Shown one piece after another: positions 12,410-24,500 of a DNA stretch of 64,000 nucleotides. The stretch is from contig NW_023998464.1 in NCBI RefSeq assembly GCF_014805625.2, positions 5,061,316-5,125,315 on the forward strand, given 5' to 3'. The position numbers were made by a program, and so were the translations under genes. The stretch is from Glossina fuscipes (Eukaryota; Arthropoda; Insecta; Diptera; Glossinidae). The notes under the pieces are model-generated. The model worked only from the letters and a program-made list of their open reading frames with translations, had not been told where the DNA came from and ran no database searches. How positions within the stretch are numbered: position 1 is the first letter of the stretch; every line of letters starts with the position of its first letter.

Positions 12410-12960
12410 TGGAGGCCGAATCCCGCACACTCACCCCTTCGCTTTTCGCATTCTACTTTCCAAGTTATTTTATTTATTTATACCCATATTGCTGATATTA
12501 TTTAAAAAAATTAATCCACCTCGTTGCATATTCATTTTAGACCTAACCCATTTCTAGACAGATTTGGTAGAACTTAATTTATGGAGAGAAGAAAAAAAGT
12601 CAGTTAAAAGTTTGAAAAATTCTTCACTGACACAAAAGTCAAAAACAAAATTATTTAATTATAATTTTGAGTCAACCTACGCAATAGGAAGCGAACAAAT
12701 TCATTAATTTGCTATATTTTAACGCGTGCGGAGAACTAGTGCTGGAATTGTTGAATTACTCTAAAAAAAAAAAAAATTAATAGGGATACATTTGAAAAAA
12801 AAAGATCAATCTCTTTTGCTGACAAAAAAAACTGATTTATTTGTCAAACCAGCAGTTACCGCTTACCAAACTCCGTTAAAAGCGTTTATAGTGAAAAAAC
12901 CCGAAGAACGGCAGCAGGTGAAAAGCCAACTACACACAACTATATCGAAATCGCAAGAAA
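12410..12960 (+). repeat. Right arm of a near-identical inverted repeat pair
   Basis: Inverted partner of 5933-6500. It contains an open frame from 12792 that has only a TTG start. It reads [16 protein letters not shown], then [20 protein letters not shown], and runs to 13064. I do not recognise this peptide. Its last part (about 13025-13064) is antisense to the retrotransposon ORF2, so the proline-rich ending there is accidental. The same frame exists in the left arm up to the divergence point. Whether this was once coding sequence, perhaps a fragment carried by a transposon, is unknown. Confidence 0.85.
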
Positions 12961-13024
12961 ACTTAAATCTAAATGATTGTTCAAAGGAAGAATTCAAATT
13001 GAAAAAGGGTAAAGCTCCAAATCC

Positions 13025-15715
13025 GCCTCCGGTTAGGGACATTAAAGCTTATTTCACCAAGTAATGAAGGCGAGTCAATAGCACCATTTATTACTTTAAT
13101 TAGAAAGGAAACGCCAAGAACAAATCTACGTTTCTCAAGAGACGGTAGGGACAGCAGAAGCAACCTATTTTCATACGGAGCAATCGGATCCCAACCCAAA
13201 TTTCTAAGGGCAAACAGCAAGAATTGCTTTTGAACAGATTCAATTGAATCTACGTAGCACCTATATGAAGGAGACCATACAACTGAGGCATACTCGAGTA
13301 TGGGTCTAACCAAACACATGTACAGCCTTTCGGTAATGGAGGGATCATCAAGCTCTTTGGACCACCTTTTTGTAAAACCAAGCGCGGACCTAGCTTTGCT
13401 AATCGAGAGCTCAATATGCAAGTTAAAACGTAACCTATGGTCAAATAGAACGCCTAAATCTGTAATCGAATCGACGTCCTCCAACTTATGCGAATCTATG
13501 AAATACTGAGTAATGAATGACTTTCTTCTTGAGAATGAAAGCTTCTTACATTTACTTAGATTTAGTTTCAGAAGATTCAAAGAGCACCATGCAACAAAAT
13601 TATCCAAATCGCCTTGAAGCTGATGTGATTGCGATTCAACAGAGAAGGAAGAGAACAGTTTCACATCATCAGCATACATTAAGATCTGGCTGGAATTAAC
13701 CACCGATGGGAGATCATTAATGTATAAACTAAATAAAATAGGACCTAAGTGACTTCCTGGAGGTACGCCAGACGTAACGGGGAATTCATCCGAGGTGATG
13801 GAGTTAAACAAAACCCTGAAGGATCTATTGTGCAGATAAGAGCTTATCCATTTCACTAAGTAGGGTGGGAAACCAGAGGCTTGGAGTTTAAAGATAAGTA
13901 GTCTATGGTTAACCATATCAAATACTTTGCTTAAATCAGTGTAAATAACATCTGTGCGAGAGCCGCTAGAAAAAGCCTTGAAAACATGACTGGTAAACTC
14001 TAACAAGTTGGTGACTGTAGATCGCCCTTTACGAAAGCGTGCTGGTGCGGAGAAATATACGAATTAATGGCAAAGGCCAAATGCTGAGTCACAATACGAT
14101 CGAACAACTTGGGCAAGACACTCAACTTGGCTATGCCTCTGTAGTTCTCAACAAATTGTCTACTTCCACTCTTGTGGATAGGAATAAGGAAACTACTCTT
14201 CCAACATGAAGGGAAAACACCTGAATACAAGGACATGTTAAAAATCTTTGAGATCATACCACACAACTCGACAGCGCAAGATTTAAGTACACATGATGGA
14301 ATTCCATCAGGTCCAGGCGAACAACTGTATTTTAGAGAACTCAACCCTTTGAAAACATCATCTTCCGAAATAACCAAGTTAGGTATTGAAACCGAGTTAG
14401 TTATAGGAAATGAGTAGTTTGCTGATAAATCGAAATTAGCAATCGAAAAGTTTCGGAGGGAGTACTCAGCGAACAGATTTGAGATTTTAAAATCATCCGA
14501 GGAAACAGACCTAGTAAAAGACACTTGAGAGGAATATGTGGAAAATTTCCTTTTAGAGTTACAAATTTAAAAACGTATTTAGGATTAGCAAACAGAGAGG
14601 ATTTAATGAACTGAAGGTATCTGCAGTAATAATGATGTTTGAGGGAGTTAAATCTATGCCTCGCCACCGAGTAAGCGACATAGTCGAGCGCAGAGCCACT
14701 TTTCGAATATTTTTTGAATAGCGAGTTTTTTCTATTCTTGTGATATTTGATTGTCTTATTAAACCACGGGGGACACCTGCTTCGAGGTCGACAATGCTTG
14801 ATCGGAACAGATGCAGCAATAGCTAGATTTAATGTATTGTAGAACGATGGCAATAAGCTTTCAATACTACCAGTTTAGAAATCAAGCGTCAGATGTGAAA
14901 GACGATGTTTTAGTAATACAATATTGGTTTTATGAAAATCATAACAATTATTTAAAAAATTTTGATTTGGCAGATTAAGGCATTTCAACAAACCATCATT
15001 AATATGATGAAAGGAAATGCATATTGATGGATGATAAGGACCCTCAGGTAAACTAAAAGGTGGACAACGATTTACGTAAATCTCGGGAAAATTGGCAAAG
15101 CAGAGATCAAGCAGTCTACCATTACAATTAGGGGTACGATTATATTGACCCAAATTATGATCAAACAATTCACTAAAGAACACAACAGCCCTATCAGACG
15201 TTGAAGTAGGAACCAAACAGCCAGAATTATCAGTGCTACACCAAGTGACTTGAGGCAAATTGAAGTCACCCAATGCAACGACCAAATCAATGGGTCTAGA
15301 CCGCTTGGCCACTTCACAAATGAAAGAAGCGTGTTTCCTGTAAATGGAGATATCGGAATTTGGGGCAATATAGGAGCAGGTTATAAATGGATGTGTATCA
15401 GGCATATTCGCACGAATAGCGATAAATTCAACGTTAGGAGAAGTGGGAAATTCAATTAAATTGGACGGGACCGACGCAGATATGGCAATTAATACATCAC
15501 CACCAATGCGATTCACTCGATCGTTTCTAAACACTTGGAAAGAATTATGAAAACGTTCCGACGAATGAAGATCGGGTTTTAGCCAAGTTTCAGTAAAGGC
15601 CAAACAAAAAAATTCCGTGCTCACTGAATTAAGAAAAGTGGAACGAATTTTCGAATTTAGGCTCCTAACATTTTGATAAATGAGAGATAGTGGACCTGAA
15701 GAAACAATTAGTTTT
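13025..15715 (-). pseudogene. Non-LTR retrotransposon ORF2: AP endonuclease plus reverse transcriptase, broken
   Basis: ORF2 would nick target DNA and reverse-transcribe the element's RNA at the nick. The N-terminal endonuclease is read in LIYQNVRSLNSK, LAFTETWLKPDL, ALGDFNLPQVTW and RLLDLCFAN (about 15700-14880). The usual catalytic SDH before the terminal H-P motif reads EGPYHPS here, so endonuclease activity is doubtful. The reverse transcriptase follows: CSPGPDGIPSCVL, then SGVPPGSHLGPILFSLYIND, then the intact palm motif MYADDVKLF near 13670, then LVRPILEYASVVWSPSY and FNVPNRR. The lesions I can place are an in-frame TAA at 14875-14877, a frameshift near 14555, and a frameshift near 14028 in the conserved KGRSTVTN segment. 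The frame is lost at about 13025, where the sequence changes to the right inverted repeat, so the C-terminus and 3' UTR are missing. Domain order fits the CR1/Jockey group. Confidence 0.9.
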
Positions 15716-16562
15716 TTGAAGGCGACAAGACTATTGCCTTGGTATTACGGGGACGATCACGAGGGATAAATTCCTTAATTAAGGATCCTACTGGCCACAG
15801 TGATTTGTTTAACAACATATCACTGTTTTCAGTCGGAACTAATATTTTAAAAGAAGAATTTGCCCTAGCTTGAGAAGGAGGCATTTTGAAGATGCTAACA
15901 CGCTTTAAGTTGACTGATGGGACTTTCGTCGCCAGATAACCTTTTATGTTATCCACCGATATTTCAGGTGCCAGTCTTGACAGAAATATTGCTTTTCTAG
16001 GAGGAACTGCCGTCAAGCAAATGTCATTACTTGGAACAGGAGGGGGGTTCACAGTAGGAGAGTTTCGAGTTGGGGAAAATATAGATGGGGTTATCGCCCT
16101 TGTACCGGCAGCTTGTGAGACTTGCCCAGTCTGGTGACCAGCATTCACACGCGAACAGCCAGGAGGAGAGGATGATTTATTTTTCTCTTCATTACTTTTA
16201 GGCGATGGCGCTTGATTAGAGTGATTGGCGGCTCTGGGCGGAGATACCCTTGCCACTTCAGCGTTGCTTAAAACCGATGGACTTGCCGGTTTGTTTGTAA
16301 CTGTTTTGCTACCAACCGACTCAGCAATATCGGAAACATTACTGTTCATTTTAGAGTTAGAGGGAGCGGTAACTTGTACCAACGAATTAGATTTGGAGAA
16401 AGCCAGAGGTGACGTCCCACACGCTACACTACGAGTAGAAGATGAGTATACAATAAAGCGACACTCATCAAACCTAGACTTAATGAGCTCAAACTTTTCC
16501 CACAGGGAGCCGAGATTTCTACTCAATTCCGAGAAACCATAACGGGTCTCAGTGAAAATTTT
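15708..16562 (-). pseudogene. Non-LTR retrotransposon ORF1, linker and RRM-like C-terminus
   Basis: This continues ORF1 after the nonsense codon. A Ser/Pro/Asn-rich low-complexity linker (many SPP, NPPP and PSP runs) occupies roughly the first 170 residues. It is followed by a compact domain beginning RKAIFLSRLAPEISVDNIKG and ending SLIKEFIPRDRPRN. This domain has the ISxFKIxVP-like and WPxG patterns seen at the C-terminus of insect non-LTR ORF1 proteins, which are RRM-like and bind the element's RNA. The frame ends SPSKN-stop at 15708. ORF2 appears to open in the -1 frame across this stop (KKLIVSSGPLSLIYQNVRSL), so ORF1 and ORF2 overlap by a few codons. The ATG shown near 16526 is internal, and the true start is at 16760. 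Confidence 0.72.
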
Positions 16563-16760
16563 TTAAAGGTCAATGTCCCGCTGCCTACAGTCAGGACATG
16601 ACCATCTTAAGCCTTTAGACGGATCAGCGACTGCGTCAGCAGCACGGCCGAGAATACCGGCACACTTTGCATGACCAAAGCGCTCGCAGAGCCAACAAGA
16701 AACGAAACTATCAGAATCCGGGCCTGATTTCGCCCGACAAGGTGTATATAAACACTCCAT
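16563..16760 (-). pseudogene. Non-LTR retrotransposon ORF1, PHD-type zinc-finger N-terminus
   Basis: This is the start of ORF1 of the non-LTR element. It begins at a real ATG at 16760 (MECLYTPCRAKSG). It carries a C4HC3-like zinc finger: CLYTPC, then SCWLCERFGHAKC, then WSCPDCRQ. PHD-like fingers in ORF1 are known in some CR1-group elements; the partner they bind is not established. The frame stops at a TAA at 16563-16565. The same frame continues open beyond it with KIFTETRYGFSELSRNLGSL into the segment at 15708-16562, so this is a single nonsense mutation in one roughly 350-codon ORF1, not two genes. That the pre-mutation frame was continuous is inferred from the uninterrupted reading and from the typical ORF1 domain order. 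Confidence 0.75.
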
Positions 16761-16980
16761 GTCCTGTCAAAAAGACAGTTGTGGATTATGAAGAACAGAC
16801 ACACAAATCATTAAAAAAATCCTGAACATAAAAATTTATCAACCAATTTGTGCAAAACTTCTCTTTTAGGTTGACACTGTAACGAGAGATCAATAGCAAC
16901 ACAAACTCCAAACAGCAAAAAAATAACAGAGAAAAAGAGAGAAAACAAGAAAAAAAACAGAGAGATTTATATCAGAGCTC

Positions 16981-19900
16981 AAAATTTTTGTTTGCAAAAA
17001 TCAAATGATTCAAAGCGTAAAGGAAAAATATTTCTTTTACTTTGAATTCACTCAATTTCTTCTCAAAGTATATTATAAATTCACACACTATAAGGCAGAG
17101 TAGCCAGAGTTGCCAGACTTGATTTATTATGTATGTATGTTTTTCACTTATTAATAAAAGCCCAAACACATATTCCAGACATGTTCAAAACAATGATTCT
17201 AATGCAAGGATCCATTTAATCCATAATTAAGGTCGAAAAGTCCTAACAAACTTTTGCACACGTTATACATTGTGGTACATTTGAGTGTACCGTCGGTTTG
17301 AAATTAGTTGTGATATTCGCAGTTTGACTAAACACATTTTCGAAGGATAGTGAAAAGATTATATTTTAACGGTTATACGCAACGCTATAGCATTTACGTC
17401 GTTTTGTATTACATTTTTCAACTAGAATGATGTAAATGCTTTAGCATTCGTGCAAGAGAAAACATGAGAAGAAGAAACAAAGATTTTGCTCTCTTTCTAG
17501 TTTATAGAAATCTACGAGAGTAAAGGCGCTGTAAGCAAATTTCTACAGACGAGGTGAAAAAATAAAGCAATAAAAAAAGTAAAGAATCACTTAGTCAAGC
17601 CTTCGAGAAATATAATAACTAAAAGGCTTCAATGTCAACCCTATGAAAACTAATGCTATAGTATTTAAGTCATTTCGCATCGCAAATGACAACAAATGCT
17701 ACTAAATTTACATTATTTTACCTCGCAATAAAAACAATTGATATAGCATGAACGTCCCCGAACGTGTTAAATCGATTGCTGCAAGCAAAAGTTGATTTAT
17801 CTCAAATCGTTGCGTATCCACGCATCGCCACAAACTAAATATAGGCTGCACATCAAGGAGCGCAGCACATAAAACTAATGTTACTTGCGACGAGCAACGA
17901 TTAATTAATCCTATTGCAGACGTGTTGTTTACCGGGGTTCAGACCCGTCCTCAAAGCTATCATTTGCGTTAAAAAAATCGTAAAACGCTACATAGCTACG
18001 CCTTTTACAAAATGCACTAAAGTGAGTCGTAATTTTTCATAATATAAAATTTTTTGTGAATTAAATTTTAAGCTTCAATGTGAATTAAATTTTTGAAGGT
18101 ATAAAATTTTTAAAAACAAAAAAAAACTTTCTATAGATATGCTTAGAGCTCATAATCAGAACTTCTTGCATCTATGTGCGTAAAACATCATTATGAAGAT
18201 TATTTAGCATGTCGTGGAAAAAAATTACAACAGCTGTTACGAAATGGTATGCAAATGTTTGAATTTGAAATGAATAACCAGCGCTGTTGCGCTGTTGCTC
18301 TTGACGGAGATAATTTTAACTCAACGCCACCTGCGTGCAGTTTCTTTTCCCTCAGTTTTCAGTCTTCTTTGATTTACGGAAATTTTAACATATATTTATC
18401 ATGTACACGATAAATGATATGTGAATTGTTATGAGGTTTTTGCTTTTTTCCACCTTTTTTTCACAATCTACGCTTCCTCTTGCAAAAATATACTTTTAAT
18501 GAATTGCGTAACCTTCAACTTTGAGTTTAATACACATCCCTCTGCACATACGCTTCATATAAGCATTGGTACGCTTTTATAAATTTATTTATATCTACAG
18601 GTTGATTATGCACCGAAAAGTTTGAAATGTAAATTAGAAATTAAGTGCACAAGCTTGCGTACCCTTTAAGTGCTTATAAAATATAATAAAACTACGTATA
18701 CATACGCACCTTCCCTAAGATGTGGAAATATTTTAATTAATAAATACACAACTGAGAGGGAAATTTCCATGCGTATGCGTGTGCGAGTGTAGGCAGCAAA
18801 ATGTTTGAAAACTGCTTTTTAAAACCGTCCCATTAATTTCCCAAGCAATTGTGAATAAAGAATTTTCAAATTCTTTAAAACGCAGATATAAAAATAGGGT
18901 TTACCACCTTAAAAACTAAAGTTTCACTTAAATCCGTTACGTTTCTTGCTACAATTTTTGACATTTCTTACCCAAATGGAAGACTAATAGAAAATATATA
19001 GAACGTATTTCCGGGTATTTCAGGAGAATGCAAGTTGACTTAAGCTCCGCTTCTTTTTGAAAGCGAGTATATGACCACCTTTAGTGTGGTGTAGGGTATT
19101 TAATGGTGGGACTGTGTCTTGCTGTAGTGTTTTCACTTTTTTTTTACAAAGAAGAAAAATTATTCTTCGTATATTTTGCAATACTTTAGTCGTGGCATTC
19201 AGCAAAACACTAATTTCTAAGAGCCATTCCGGCTCTGGTGTTAATTTGTTGCGCTTAAAATCTATTTGTTTACAACTGAATAAACAAATATCGCATTGAA
19301 AGAAGTCGCTGAAGTACCACCAAAATTATCTAATTTAATGCAGACGGAAATCATTATGTACACAGGGAAATGTTCGTACAGGAGATGCTCAAGCATTTAT
19401 ATATTTATATATTTTTAATCGATCAGACACACTAAGACACGTTCACCTGTTTAATAGGCAAGGAGACTTATATTTGCTCCAATCTTATTCAGCAGGCGTT
19501 TCAGTTGAGAGAAGGCAAACGAGAATGAGGGAACTATTTGCGTTGCCCTACTTACTTAAGACGAGAGTTGGGACTACTGCAATATTCACCGCTCAACTTG
19601 TTCATAATATGTGGCGTTCAGCCAAACAGTAGCTTTATTATTTCTTGATTTTAATCTGTAAACGCGATTTTTTGCACTAGTTAAGTTAACAACTACTTAA
19701 TTAATTAATTCAATTAATTAAATAATATGTATTGTGCCGGGGCATATCTATGTTGAGGAGTTTTACTAAAAGCTTCAACTGCTCTCTTTTGTACGTATCA
19801 CGTTTCTCTTTGCTTACTTTCCGCACTTGTTTTGGACAATGCAATAAAATCCACATAAGTCTAATATGGCATTTATCTACACAAAAGCTTCTCGTTAAGA

Positions 19901-21277
19901 TTTTGCAGGAGATATAAAATGTGGAAGGTGTTCTCACCCTTACGCTATACTAGAATATCACAAATATTGCAAGTCAAGTTTACCTACAAATTTGGAAAAA
20001 GGCTTTACGTTACGAGAAAAATCTAAAAAAGTTTTTTATGGCATTTTTTGTTTAGAGTGATTTTGCTATGGTTTATAGCATCTTTATTAGGATTATGGTA
20101 ATTGATGGAAATAAAATTATAGCAACTGTAATAAAATCCATATGACCGTAAAATAAAAATATAAAAACCTAGGGGAAAGCTTTAAAAGAGGAAATTAATA
20201 AGTTTTATGAACAAACCTGATACGTTCATGCTAGAATATTATATGCGTACACTTTCCTACGTTTCTTGTTTATATTTCACTTTATAGCAAATTCTAAAAA
20301 AGCTTTTTAGAACTTAAAATGTTCATAGAGTTTTTCCTCTGCTATTATACTATTTCCTAATTGTGGGAATTTATGGTCGGGAAAGTTTATGGGCGGGGAT
20401 ATTTATAATTGCGCTTATATGGAAATAAAATATAATCACCCGAGGTATTACTGTCATTATGGGACACGAAAGAAAACTTTTACTTATTCTAGAAAGTGTA
20501 ACTGATTTACAGTGTATATATGAGATTGGTGTGAATGCAGCTTCTTTTATAGAAAGCTTATAATGTAGAGTAAGGATGAAAGTTTCCGTTATTTCGTTAG
20601 AAAAATTTCTGCAATTTTGGAAGACAGCTTTTCAAATCAAATTTAACGAATGTTGCACAAAGCGCAAATGCGCATACATACGTCACATATATAGTTGTAT
20701 ACATATGCGACAAGATACTTTGGTCGTAAACATTTGCTAGAAATCGGAATACGTGAGAGACATGAACAAAGGATGCAAACTGAAAACAATGAGAGGAACT
20801 GAGCAGCAATGAATAGGAATAAAGCGAGATGAGTGAAAGACTCACCCACTCACTCGTTCATTCACTCAAACATTTCAAAGGAAGACTTTTAACGTGAACT
20901 TGGGTTATGTGAGCTATAGCTTCTTTATAAAATGGACATTTGCGTGTCTAGTGCAAAGCGAAGTAAGGAAAAATACTTGTGTATACTTGCGTATACTTGT
21001 GTATTTGCAATCGCTTAAGCAATTAAATGTATTCGTTTAAGCGACGTAAATTCCAATTTTTTGCTCTTAGCAGACAAAAGTACAGGATCTCTTTAAGTAT
21101 ATGGCGCTGATCTACTACACATTAATTTACGGTATAATAAATGTAATGTAATGTTATTTTTGAAGACTCATCAAATTCTGAAATGGACAATGCTGGAGGA
21201 AAGAGCGATTCCATCAATTAGTTCAAGTAAACATTTCGGAATCGTACACCACCCACTGGTTTGTTTACATTCAAGTA
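16981..21277. other. AT-rich presumed CadN intron
   Basis: It holds the hairpin at 17384-17445 and a short threefold 'gtatacttg' repeat near 20975-21006. A 79-codon ATG frame at 18174-18413 shows no recognisable family. Nothing else is supported. Confidence 0.45.
17384..17445. other. Imperfect hairpin
   Basis: GCTATAGCATTTACGTCGTT (17384-17403) pairs with AATGATGTAAATGCTTTAGC (17426-17445) at about 17 of 20 positions around a 22-base loop. It could be a hairpin RNA precursor or the centre of a decayed palindromic transposon. Nothing shows that it is transcribed. Confidence 0.4.
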
Positions 21278-21549
21278 AGGAACAAGAACAAGCAACCTAA
21301 ACCAAAAAGGAACAAGAACAAGCAACCTGCACCATTTGAATGTTTCTTAACCGATGACGTTATTGATAGTTAAGGGAAGAAGAAGAAACGAACAAAGAAA
21401 CAAACCAATCACATAAAATGATTTTTGAAAATCTTTGTTTATCCCGTTCTGAGAACTGCCCGCACTTTTATTCGTTTTGCTACATTATTTAAATTGCCAA
21501 ACCTATGCTTATTAAAGAGTTATCGCAATTGCTTTTGAAGTCTTCGCCT
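21278..21549 (+). mobile_element. 3'-end fragment of a non-LTR retrotransposon
   Basis: The frame ending at the stop codon 21371-21373 reads FECFLTDDVIDS-stop, which matches FECCLTGDVIDSC-stop at about 30340-30380. The following roughly 175 bp match the 30-kb tail closely. Upstream, 'aaggaacaagaacaagcaac' occurs twice (21278-21300 and 21308-21332), a small tandem duplication at the 5' junction. This is a severely 5'-truncated insertion, as target-primed reverse transcription commonly leaves. Confidence 0.65.
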
Positions 21550-24500
21550 ATATGGCCGTTTATTTTCTATAGCTTTCCGAATGTAGAGGCAAATAAAGTA
21601 CACCTTCACATTCCATGTGCGCTTGTGCCCTGCATTCATATACTTTCCTTAGTTTCTTATGTAACAAGCGGATGAAGTTTTATTGAATATTCTTTAAAGC
21701 TTTGGTTAATAGGAACAATTTTTCCCATTTGTCCGTTGATTTTATAAATCAAGGTATGGTGTAGAAATACCTCCCGCAGATTCATTACAGAATTCATCAG
21801 GAAAAGTACTTTCTAAATACAGAATTTTTTTATTTAGTCCAATCCGTAGAAAGAATGGAAACTTGACAGTAATCTTTGTAATTACATTCTTGCCACACAT
21901 GCTGATGAATGGTATATACAGGCATACGAGCATTTAACTTATATGATGTGCGTTGAAGGTGTGAAGGCTGCCTATTTGAAATTATTAACTGAACGTATAG
22001 GTGACTAAGAAAATTTTAATAGATGGTAAGACAAATAGCTTTGATGGCGCAGTATGACAGCTTTGATGCTGAGTCTAACGTGTAGAGTGCGATTTCCTGG
22101 GGACTCGCCCCGATTTATTTTGACTGGGCGATGAAAATTTAGCAATGGCAAAAGATTTTCACAATAAACGCAAAGAAGACATTATAATTTATCCAACAAA
22201 TATTGCATGGGGTCTCAGGTAGATCTCATCATCACAATCGCGTTCGAAAAAAAAAAGCGAAAAGGAACAAACGCTAAAGTTACGAAAGATATGTCTCGAG
22301 TGCATTGGGCGCATTTCAGACACACGCTGAACATGGATACGCATTAGATAATGCAAACAAAGTAGAAGATTTAAGTGCCATATAATATAATCACAAACAA
22401 CAACAAAGTAAAGCAATCAGTTTTGCATGTTTCGCCTTGTTAATGATAGGAGATGCTCGTACTTATTGGAATTTCGACTGAGCTAATATCTTTTAGTTGA
22501 TTGAACACTAATTTCTTGACCACACCTTGGTCTCTTTAGGTCCGAATATTTTGCAACGAATTGCTCGGAACGTTGTTGAAGAAATGTTCGCTCTTATGCC
22601 TGGCGGGAGACCTTGTTTTATATCACAAATGAAGACGGCACTGAAGATTGCTAAGCAGAACCCGAATTTCTATGTTTCTACTAATAATATATTAGAATAT
22701 TGAACATTAATGTCGCACATATGCTTTGAAGAAATGAATATCACATGTACGTCATAATTGACATCAGAATTGCAGCGGATAGAATTGGGTGTGCGTAGAA
22801 TGAAAAGTTGTGAAATTGATACGGACACAACAATTTTCCACACATTTACAATGTTTTCATTATTTTTTTTTTTTTTTTTAAATGCCATTGTTTAGATAAG
22901 TAAATTAAATAATTCATTTGAATTTAAACTTCTTCGATAAATGTTTAACTCTCACAGACTACTTGAGGAATCTTTAACAATTTACGAAATGCCTTTCAGT
23001 GTCTTAATATGATATGTTTTTATTGTTTTTTTTTATTTTTTATTTTTTATTTTTTTTTTTTTTGCTACATAACTGCAATTGTCAATATGAAAAGAAAATA
23101 TTAGTTTGGGTGTTGTATACACACACGTGAGGGATATCAATAAGACTAGGTTTGAAAATTCCAATTAATCTTCTTATGATATATTTTGTTTAAGAAAGAA
23201 TATCTTGATCTCTAATAAAGTGATTTAAATAACTCTATTTATCAAGAGATAAGACAGTTTCTTTACACTTAATGAGAATATAGGGATAAACAAGGACTTA
23301 AAATTATTTTAAGCAAACGAAAAGTTTATTCTACATACCACCTTTACCATCAGATAGAATATACAAAATTTTATTGTTGTAGCTTATGAGTGACTAGCAA
23401 AAAACTCAATTTTTTTTATTATTAAACAGAGACGTGTTACCAGAGTTGGACTGTTGTTCAAAGTAACTGGCATGAAAGAATTTAAAATCTTTGTGCATAG
23501 ATTTGCGTCCGTTATTTTAATTTTCGCGAATTACGACTTCCGGACAGATGGACATGATTAAATCGTTTCAGAATCCCATACAAAGAGAGAGCCGGATGGA
23601 CGCCTAAACCATTTTAGAATGTCGACACCTTGTGGAATCTTGTTTTGACAAAATCGTTGGTGGTTCTCATAGCGTCAAACAATTATCGAAAGAGTTGAAA
23701 CAAGTGCTTACTCTAGGTGGTAAAAAAAGCGGTCCGATGCGAACCATTTTCAATAGTGTCCGCCCTTAGGCAAAAACATGCCGATGTTTTGAATTTCATC
23801 AGTCAATCAGTATAACGAAAAGTGAATCTATAGCAAGTCGTTTTGTGGGTTGCATACATCGGCGCGCACTTAACTCCCGCTTGTACCACAAGTAGTCCAG
23901 GGTATAAAAGCGTACTTTCACAAACATAACGAGATCGATGTATTTATGATTTATTAACGATTATGTTATGTAAGTAGGGGTTAATAATTTTAGCTTGCAA
24001 TAAATAGAAGGTAATCATTGATTTATTTTGAAAGCATTCCATAAATAACGAATGAATAATGTATGCTCGTTTCGAACCGAATCCAGGAGTCCCATCCCTT
24101 TTTTTTCCTAAGAACACACATTTTCACTTTCGGTTGAAAGCTTGGGCTATATGTCGTTTCGGTACGTCCCAAGTGGTAGACTTTGATGAAAATTTGTGCT
24201 AATATCCGTCTGTTGTTGCTATGGACATATTTTAAGCCTTCTCTGAGTGTCATACTGAAGAAACTATGAGCCAATATTCATGTCTCTATCGAAACTTTTT
24301 ACCGCATTAACGACTCCAGCAACTGGGCGGGCAACAAGCCGAATTGGCCATCTTGATCGAAAATTTATTTCAAATAGAAAAAAACTTATTATTTATATGC
24401 GTTGAATATTTCACGCTGCAAATGCAATGACAACGTTAGTATGCCATCATTCCTTGATAGAGAACGCAATAGTAAATATTAAAAAAAAATATATATATCA

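Larger units (their letters stand above)
13025..16980 (-). mobile_element. Near full-length CR1/Jockey-like non-LTR retrotransposon, 3'-truncated
   Basis: This is the extent of the element carrying the ORF1 and ORF2 described separately. ORF1 begins at 16760. The A/G-rich stretch at about 16860-16980 upstream may be its 5' UTR, but I see no clear 5' boundary. On the right-hand (3') side the reverse-transcriptase frame ends abruptly between about 12985 and 13030, with no poly-A, no tail repeat and no recognisable target-site duplication. Non-LTR elements usually lose their 5' ends, so loss of the 3' end suggests later breakage or recombination. Only four lesions in about 3.7 kb of coding sequence indicate a young copy compared with the other fossils here. 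Confidence 0.85.

Noticed and set aside
12792..13064. 90-codon plus-strand frame as a real small gene
   Set aside because: It starts at TTG with no ATG, and its end is antisense to retrotransposon ORF2. The rest lies in a mobile inverted repeat.
17900..17970. tRNA-like 'ggggttcagacccgtcc' stretch
   Set aside because: No A-box, acceptor stem or anticodon arm could be arranged around it.
18174..18413. 79-codon frame starting with ATG
   Set aside because: No family resemblance, and its end is Phe/Ser-rich as expected of chance AT-rich sequence.
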